Assembly: GCA_029865285.1 (NCBI GenBank)
Contig: JAOUHE010000013.1
Span: 1-19,814, forward strand
DNA length: 19,814 nucleotides
Source of the DNA: Chloroflexota bacterium
Lineage (GTDB): Bacteria; Chloroflexota; Limnocylindria; QHBO01
Direction: 5' to 3'
The notes under the pieces are model-generated. The model worked only from the letters and a program-made list of their open reading frames with translations. It ran no database searches and had not been told where the DNA came from. Numbering within the stretch: the stretch's first letter is position 1; every line of letters begins with the position of its first letter. Both the position numbers and the translations under genes were made by a program. This document shows, in pieces, positions 15,112 to 19,814 of the stretch.

Positions 15112-16280
15112 GCGACGGCTCCGTTCGCGCCGGACCCCTCGATCCGGGCGATCCACCGGTCCGGGTGCTTGATCTCGGCCAGGTCGGGCAACTGCTGTGG
15201 GCCCTCCCAGACGCGGTTCAGGAAGGCACGGTCGCGCGTCGCCAGGACAGAGCTGACGAACCGCTCGCCTGCCGCGTACTGCTCCATCTTGAGGTCGAGC
15301 CCGGTCAGTCGCATCACCGCCCGTTCGACCGCCGTGCGCGCCTCGTTCCGTCGTTCGAACCGCTCGTGGAGTTGCGCGAAGCCCGGCAGGATCCGTTCGC
15401 CGGCGTGGTTCATGACGTGGTTGGAATAGCCCTCGAGCAGCGACATCAACGCCTGGGTGCGGTGGAACGCGGCGAGCTGGGCGGGCGTCATCATGCGCTC
15501 CAGCCAGTGGCCGCCTTTGCCCGCCATGGCGGACCGCAGCCGCCCGGCGAGACCGCTCGAGTCGCCGGCCAGCTGTTCGATCGCCTCGGCAACCGACGCG
15601 GCGAAGTGATCGCGAAGCCACGGGTACGCCTCGAACTCGAACGCGTGCGTCGCCTCGTGCAGCGCGATGAAGGTGCGGAATTCGTCGAGCGGGATGCGCA
15701 GGCCGGCGGCGGTGGCCACGATGTTCTGTTCGACGAAGTTGAGGCGGCCGCGCGTGGCCGGTCCGGCGGCGAGCAGGCTGACGTCGTACTGCCCGAGTAC
15801 CTTGCGCGCCATGAACGCCATCAGCCAGCCGAGCTGCTGATTCCCGAGTGACCGATTCAAGATGCGTGCCAGGGCGCGCCCCGGCGTGTCGACCTCTGCG
15901 CTACCGGCGGCCACGATCTGCTCGACGCGCGCAAAGAGCTGCTCAAAGGTGGCCAGGTTGAGATCGATCCACTCGAGGCGGTCGACCACCGCCGGCGTCT
16001 CGAGGGCACGCGGCAGATCGGCCCCGATGGCTGCTGCCACCTCCGGCTCGATGCGCAGCAGCGTCTCGCGATAGAACGCCTCCGCCGCGGTCCGATCGGC
16101 CGCCGAAAGGGGCACCCCTGCCGGTCCGAGGCGGCGGCGAGCGATCAGCCGGACCGCCTCCCAGTCGATCAGCCGCGAGCCGGCTCGTCGCATCAGCTCG
16201 CGCTGCGCGACCGTCGCACCCATCGCCAGCAGCCCGCCCACCACGATCCCCATTCCGAGGCGGCCGGCGCTGCGTGACAT
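15108..16280 (-). CDS. DUF2342 (zincin-like) putative metallopeptidase
   Basis: A 390-residue protein of the DUF2342/Zincin_2 family, described mainly from Actinobacteria and Chloroflexota and often labelled coenzyme F420 biosynthesis-associated. Residues about 9-25 form a glycine-rich hydrophobic helix that could anchor it. A conserved LGQYDVSLL segment (162-170) precedes the zinc motif HEATH at 208-212, followed by FEFEAYPWLRDH; E283 in LLEGYSNH is the likely third ligand. The peptidase activity of this family is, as far as I know, unproven. The ATG at 16280 is 9 bases after murI, with TAGACT 6 bases upstream and no ribosome binding site. It overlaps the dehydrogenase gene by 4 bases. No F420 genes are visible nearby. 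Confidence 0.85.
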   Translation of the reverse strand: MSRSAGRLGMGIVVGGLLAMGATVAQRELMRRAGSRLIDWEAVRLIARRRLGPAGVPLSAADRTAAEAFYRETLLRIEPEVAAAIGADLPRALETPAVVDRLEWIDLNLATFEQLFARVEQIVAAGSAEVDTPGRALARILNRSLGNQQLGWLMAFMARKVLGQYDVSLLAAGPATRGRLNFVEQNIVATAAGLRIPLDEFRTFIALHEATHAFEFEAYPWLRDHFAASVAEAIEQLAGDSSGLAGRLRSAMAGKGGHWLERMMTPAQLAAFHRTQALMSLLEGYSNHVMNHAGERILPGFAQLHERFERRNEARTAVERAVMRLTGLDLKMEQYAAGERFVSSVLATRDRAFLNRVWEGPQQLPDLAEIKHPDRWIARIEGSGANGAVA

Positions 16281-16286
16281 GCGTTG

Positions 16287-16292
16287 AGTCTA
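16287..16292 (-). promoter_or_regulatory. Candidate internal -10 box (TAGACT) before the zincin gene
   Basis: TAGACT on the minus strand includes the TAG stop codon of murI and ends 6 bases before the ATG at 16280. It could start a leaderless transcript within the array. The identical hexamer precedes the FtsB-like and TlpA-like genes. Confidence 0.35.
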
Positions 16293-17114
16293 GTCGGCGG
16301 TGACGATCGCCTGCTCGACGCCCGGCAAGGCTCCGGGGAAGATCCGATCCGCGACGACCTCGAATGCGGCGAGGTCCCCGGTCGTGTAGACCAGGTTGGT
16401 GGCCGCTCCCCCATCCGGGGCCCGGGCGGCCAAGGCGTCGAGCAGGTCCTCCGCCGCGAGAGCCGTGCTGAAGGCGGAATCGACCACCGCCACCCGGGGG
16501 CCCACCGCCTGCTCGATCAGCGGCCGCAACAGCGGGTAGTGCGTGCATCCGAGCAGCAGCGTGTCGATGGCTGGGTCCGCCTCCATCAACTCGCCGAGGT
16601 AGCCCCGCACGGCGTGATCCACCTCGGCTCCTTCACGCGCGCCGGCCTCGACCAGCGGTACGAGGCGAGGACAGGCCAGCTGCGTCACGTGCAGGCTCGC
16701 TGCCACCTCCCCGAGGGCGGCGGGGTACGCCCCTGACCCGACCGTCCCAGTCGTGGCGACCACGCCAATATGCCCGGACCGGGTCGCCGCCGCTGCCGCG
16801 AGCGCGCCGGGGCGAACCACCCCGAGAACCGGCACCGATGATGCCGCCCGCACCTCGGGGAGCGCCTGCGAAGTCGCGGTGTTGCAGGCCAGCACGAGCA
16901 GCTTGATGTCGTGCGCGAGCAGCCAGCGAGTGCATTCGAGCGTGAAGGCCCGCACGTCGTCACCCGGACGCGGCCCGTACGGCGCGCGCGCGTTGTCACC
17001 GAGATAGATGGTCGACTCGGCTGGCAGACGGTCCATGAGCGCGGACAGGACGGTCAGTCCGCCGACCCCGGAGTCGAACAGCCCGATCGGGCGTCGATCC
17101 GTGCCGGACGCCAC
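16290..17114 (-). CDS. murI: Glutamate racemase MurI
   Basis: A 274-residue cofactor-independent racemase making D-glutamate for peptidoglycan. Signature residues are DSGVGG (14-19), D40-N41, P45-Y46-G47, catalytic C77 in ACNTAT, and catalytic C190 with H192 in GCTHYPLL. Length is typical. The start is GTG at 17114, 8 bases after the CpaE-like gene; no ribosome binding site is visible, so coupling with the upstream gene is likely. It has no neighbouring wall genes in this array, though division and wall-related genes occur elsewhere in the window. Confidence 0.95.
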   Translation of the reverse strand: MASGTDRRPIGLFDSGVGGLTVLSALMDRLPAESTIYLGDNARAPYGPRPGDDVRAFTLECTRWLLAHDIKLLVLACNTATSQALPEVRAASSVPVLGVVRPGALAAAAATRSGHIGVVATTGTVGSGAYPAALGEVAASLHVTQLACPRLVPLVEAGAREGAEVDHAVRGYLGELMEADPAIDTLLLGCTHYPLLRPLIEQAVGPRVAVVDSAFSTALAAEDLLDALAARAPDGGAATNLVYTTGDLAAFEVVADRIFPGALPGVEQAIVTAD

Positions 17115-17122
17115 CGTTCGGC

Positions 17123-18268
17123 TCAGCGCCGCACCAGGGCCGGCACCGGCTCGCGGAGGCGTGCGGTCACCGAGTCCGCCATGGCGCGCATCCCCACCGA
17201 GATCGGCGCATCCGGGCTCGCCAATACGAAGGGGACCCCCTCGTTGTTGGCCGCCACCACCAGGCGGCCATCGGAGACCACCTCGTAGTCGATCCGCCGG
17301 TTGAGTGCTTCCTCGAGGTCGGTCCGGCTGAATCCGCCGGTTGAGTCAGACCGATTAAGGACGACGGCCAACTTGGAGGCCGGATACCCGATCGTCGCGA
17401 ACGCCTCATCGACCATGCCCAGGCCACGGATCGCCATGGTGTCGGAGGCGAGTACCTGGAGAATCAGGTCCGACGCATCGAGGAACGCGAGGACGTCGTC
17501 GCTGAGAGAGGCGCGGGTGTCGACGACGATGACCTCGTAGATCTGACGGAGGATCGAGAGTGCCTTCTCGATGTCGCGCACCGTCACCATCTCGGCCATC
17601 TCGAGGCGAGGAGGTGCCAGGAGCACATCGACCCCGGACGGATCCTTCCACACCACGTCGGCGACGTCCGCGTCCCGGATCCTGTCGGTGGGCAGGTTCA
17701 TGATCGATGGGGCCGTCACCGGCGCGCGAAGCAGGCCCCGCAGGTCGCTGAACTGCAGCGACCCGTCGATGAGGCAGACGCTGTGCTTTGCACTGGCCGC
17801 GACGGCCAGGTTGTAGGCGAGTGTCGTGCGTCCCACACCCCCCTTGGGCGAGAAGAGACTCACCATCATCGAACCGCTGCGCGAGGCGTCCACCCCGCGC
17901 CGCTCGTGAACCTTGCGCACCAGCGTGGTCAGGTCGAAGCCCGAGAACGGCATCTTCAGGACCGCATCGACGCCCATCGCTGGATCCTCGGAAACCTGGT
18001 TCTGCGGAACCGTGAGGACGATCACCGCCACCGTCGGCTCGCTGCGGCGCACCTGCTCCGCGACCTGCGTGCCCGAAACGCGTCCCTGGAGGAGCGCGTC
18101 GACGATCAGAACGTCCGGACGCACCTCGGCGACCGCAGCAAGCGCGTGTTCACCGGAGGTGACGACGTCGAGCATCTTGATCTGCGACTGTGCCGACAGG
18201 AGCGAACGCATGTGCTGCGCCACCTGCGGCACGTCTTCGATCACCAGGAGCCGGATCTGATCCGCCAA
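17123..18268 (-). CDS. CpaE/TadZ-like protein: receiver domain plus MinD-type ATPase
   Basis: A 381-residue two-domain protein. Residues 1-125 form a response-regulator receiver with E11-D12, phosphoacceptor D57, T86 and K105 all present. A MinD/ParA-like domain follows, with deviant Walker A SPKGGVGRTT (140-149): signature lysine K142 is kept, but the P-loop lysine is arginine (R147). A YEVIVVDTRASL segment provides the later aspartate, and VLNRSDS is the NxD-like base-binding region. This is the layout of CpaE/TadZ, which positions tight-adherence pili at the pole; TadZ proteins often have an altered P-loop. No tad/cpa pilus genes are in view. The start is TTG at 18268, supported by GAGAGG 6 bases upstream and a 3-base gap from the methyltransferase. 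It may localise another envelope system (inference). Confidence 0.88.
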   Translation of the reverse strand: MADQIRLLVIEDVPQVAQHMRSLLSAQSQIKMLDVVTSGEHALAAVAEVRPDVLIVDALLQGRVSGTQVAEQVRRSEPTVAVIVLTVPQNQVSEDPAMGVDAVLKMPFSGFDLTTLVRKVHERRGVDASRSGSMMVSLFSPKGGVGRTTLAYNLAVAASAKHSVCLIDGSLQFSDLRGLLRAPVTAPSIMNLPTDRIRDADVADVVWKDPSGVDVLLAPPRLEMAEMVTVRDIEKALSILRQIYEVIVVDTRASLSDDVLAFLDASDLILQVLASDTMAIRGLGMVDEAFATIGYPASKLAVVLNRSDSTGGFSRTDLEEALNRRIDYEVVSDGRLVVAANNEGVPFVLASPDAPISVGMRAMADSVTARLREPVPALVRR

Positions 18269-18271
18269 CCC

Positions 18272-19108
18272 TCACCTCTCGCGATCGACAGCGGTTGGGC
18301 TGCCGTGCGTCACCAGAAAGATACGCCGCTCGCTCTCGGGGCCGAGAGGCTCCAGGTCGTGCGAGCCGTACCTCGTCTCGACCATCATTCCCGCCCGACT
18401 GACCTGCGTCGCGAGTGCGTCAGGAAATGGATACCACAGCCGATAGCTGGCCGGGAGTCGGGCAATCGTACCATCGGGCTGCGTCGCGTCCACCATCGTC
18501 GAGAAGGCCACGCGCACTCCTTCGGGCGCCTCGCGCCGAATCAGCGAGCTGCGTCGAACCACCTCGCGGCCGCCGATCGTTCGCCGCCAGTCGACCGAGA
18601 GCGGCAGGTCGCGCGTCGGCATCTCTCCGGGACCGATGTCGTCGAGCACCAGGACTCCACCCGCGTCAAGCAGGCGCCGCACGCCGCTCAGCAGCCGCAG
18701 TGCGTCCTCCGGGCCGGCGAGGTGCGGGATGACCCCGACGGCCAGCACCAGGGCGAATGGGCCGCCCAGCGCAAGGCCGCCGAGCGCCCGCGCGTCACCA
18801 TGGATCAGATCGATCGCGCCCGCCGCGGCCATGCCGGCCAGGCGTTCATCGCCAGCGATCCGAAGCTCAGCCCGTCGAAGCAGGGCGGCCGACCCGTCCA
18901 CGCCGACGATGCGGGTCGCGCCACCCTCGGCCAGGGACGCAAAGAGACGCCCCGAGCCGCAACCGAGGTCGAGGACCGCACCGGGTGCGCGATGCGCCAG
19001 TTCGCGAACGAACGGCGCGTCATGCATGACCAGATCGTGCTCCAGGTCATACAGCTCGGCGAGCAGCTCCGGGTCGGTCGGCTGACCAGCGAAGATGTCC
19101 GAGGTCAC
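18272..19108 (-). CDS. Class I SAM-dependent methyltransferase
   Basis: A 278-residue methyltransferase with a Rossmann-like SAM-binding fold. Motif I is VLDLGCGSGRL at about 45-55, followed by IVGVDGSAALL (ribose-binding acid), a HGDARALGG segment and FALVLAVGVIPHLAG (motif IV region). The C-terminal half forms beta strands (RVAFSTMVDATQPDGTI, YRLWYPFPDALATQV) typical of small-molecule methyltransferases. The acceptor is unknown. The GTG at 19108 overlaps the stop of the upstream membrane protein gene by 4 bases (GTGA). A longer open frame upstream is antisense-like and was rejected. It is 3 bases before the CpaE-like gene, so the two are translationally linked. Confidence 0.85.
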   Translation of the reverse strand: MTSDIFAGQPTDPELLAELYDLEHDLVMHDAPFVRELAHRAPGAVLDLGCGSGRLFASLAEGGATRIVGVDGSAALLRRAELRIAGDERLAGMAAAGAIDLIHGDARALGGLALGGPFALVLAVGVIPHLAGPEDALRLLSGVRRLLDAGGVLVLDDIGPGEMPTRDLPLSVDWRRTIGGREVVRRSSLIRREAPEGVRVAFSTMVDATQPDGTIARLPASYRLWYPFPDALATQVSRAGMMVETRYGSHDLEPLGPESERRIFLVTHGSPTAVDRER

Positions 19109-19509
19109 CGGGCGTCGAGCCTGCGTACCGAGAGCCACTCCACCGCCGCGGCCAGGGCCACCACGAAGAGCGCCGCGGGGACCGACAGTGCGTCGCCAAG
19201 GCGCAGCCCGCCCATCGTCGCCAGGACCGCCCCGGCGAGCGCGCCGCGGCGCGCCGCTCGAGCCCATGCGCCTCGATACACGATTCGCCGCACCGCGAGC
19301 TCTCCGAGGAAGGCGAACGGGGTAACGGTCAGGCCCGCCGAAATGGCCACCAGCGCGACCACGACGGCGCGATTCGACGCGGCACCCGGGCAGGGCTGCC
19401 CGGGTGCTTCGGCCGGACAGGCGTTCACCGCGAAGGCGAGTGTCGCGAGGAACCCCAGCGCGGCCAGCAGCACGAGGGCCGCGACCGCCAGCCGCGTTCG
19501 CGAGGTCAA
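19105..19509 (-). CDS. Small multi-pass membrane protein
   Basis: A 134-residue protein not assigned to a family. Hydrophobic segments lie at about 8-28, 47-70, 88-102 and 108-124, so three or four membrane spans. The loop after the first has two cysteines (C31 and C40) that could form an extracytoplasmic disulfide. A basic segment (RRIVYRGAWARAARRG) lies between spans 2 and 3. The start is TTG at 19509, with AGGG 6 bases upstream. It was chosen because all residues further upstream in frame overlap the nuclease gene and look like a shadow of it. It overlaps the methyltransferase gene by 4 bases. Function unknown. Confidence 0.65.
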   Translation of the reverse strand: MTSRTRLAVAALVLLAALGFLATLAFAVNACPAEAPGQPCPGAASNRAVVVALVAISAGLTVTPFAFLGELAVRRIVYRGAWARAARRGALAGAVLATMGGLRLGDALSVPAALFVVALAAAVEWLSVRRLDAR

Positions 19510-19540
19510 GGGCGACCCTGGCGGGTGGCCGCGCCGACCA

Positions 19541-19814
19541 TCATCGAATCGCGTCCGGGCAGATCTCCCGGAATGGGCAGTACCCACACCGGGTGGGCGA
19601 TGGATCAGCGTCAAAGCGTCCGGCGCGGATGCCCTCGGCCGCTGTGGTGACCGCCTCAGAGGCTTTCGCCAGCCGCTTTGCCGAGGCCGGGCTGCGTCCG
19701 ACCAGGCCCGATTCGAGGAAGTGGAGGGCCAGCTCGTCCGGGACACGGCCATGCTGCGCCTCGTAGGCGAGCGCGTAGATACCCAGCTGGAGCGACTCCC
19801 GGGACCGGCGATGG
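19541..19814 (-). CDS. PD-(D/E)XK nuclease, C-terminal end (partial)
   Basis: The last 90 codons of a gene running in from beyond the window edge, ending at the TGA at 19543-19541. The visible part starts RRSRESLQLGIYALAYE, the QxxxYxxA helix typical of RecB-like nucleases, and ends with RCGYCPFREICPDAIR. Its cysteines C76, C79 and C85 (CxxCx5C) match the C-terminal part of the Fe-S cluster seen in AddB, AdnAB-type and Cas4-like nucleases. The first cluster cysteine and the catalytic D/E/K residues would lie upstream. It may be a stand-alone nuclease or the tail of a UvrD/AdnAB-type helicase-nuclease; the latter is common in related phyla. The membrane protein gene starts 31 bases downstream of its stop. 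Confidence 0.82.
   Translation of the reverse strand, partial: HRRSRESLQLGIYALAYEAQHGRVPDELALHFLESGLVGRSPASAKRLAKASEAVTTAAEGIRAGRFDADPSPTRCGYCPFREICPDAIR

Noticed and set aside
14116..15621. Longer 501-codon form of the dehydrogenase
   Set aside because: The first 170 codons are antisense-like within the zincin gene; the GTG at 15111 gives the normal family length and a GTGA overlap.
19105..19752. 215-codon form of the small membrane protein
   Set aside because: The N-terminal 80 residues overlap the nuclease coding end and have no protein character; the TTG at 19509 starts directly at the first membrane segment.

Overview
The window is a compact, high-GC stretch of bacterial chromosome. 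There is no rRNA, insertion sequence, prophage or CRISPR array. The gene set fits Chloroflexota, possibly a Limnocylindria/Ellin6529-type lineage: a stand-alone DnaB-like ATPase, a DUF2342 zincin, a TadZ/CpaE-type protein, many GTG/TTG starts and few Shine-Dalgarno sites. This placement is an inference from gene content; actinobacterial affinity is not excluded.

Positions 1-6328 (minus strand). Reading along that strand: an FtsB/DivIC-type division protein, a CAU-anticodon tRNA, TilS (tRNA-Ile lysidine synthetase), the membrane protease FtsH, then a two-gene unit of a DnaB-C-like RecA ATPase and a J-domain protein, and last a HAD hydrolase. The divIC/tilS/ftsH neighbourhood recalls that of Firmicutes. 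The tRNA lies just upstream of tilS with no clear terminator between them.

Positions 6443-11828 (plus strand). A lipoprotein with a thioredoxin-like domain and a membrane-anchored TlpA/ResA-like thioredoxin form an envelope redox pair. Next comes a helicase/exonuclease pair with a 4-base ATGA overlap. It matches the MrfA/MrfB (YprA/YprB) DNA repair system and is preceded by an extended -10 promoter with a palindrome just downstream.

Positions 11833-13026. A PfkB-family kinase (minus) and an unrecognised 112-residue protein (plus) start 9 bases apart, and each converges on its other neighbour with almost no space.

Positions 13023-19814 (minus strand). Eight genes run as a tight array with overlaps or gaps of 3-31 bases: the C-terminal end of a PD-(D/E)XK nuclease with an Fe-S-type cysteine motif (cut by the window edge), a small membrane protein, a methyltransferase, a receiver-MinD/CpaE-like protein, MurI, a DUF2342 zincin, a D-2-hydroxyacid dehydrogenase and a YchF-type NTPase.

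Two themes stand out. First, several transcription-unit heads carry a TAGACT-like -10 hexamer only 6-11 bases before the start codon and lack a ribosome binding site, which suggests leaderless mRNAs. Second, two DNA-metabolism units (DnaB-like/J-domain and MrfAB) each have a perfect palindrome a few bases downstream of the predicted transcription start, as an operator or leader hairpin would be placed. I did not find a clear multi-gene defence or biosynthetic system. The most novel candidate is the DnaB-like ATPase with a J-domain protein whose C-terminus resembles an ExoX-type C-terminal module.
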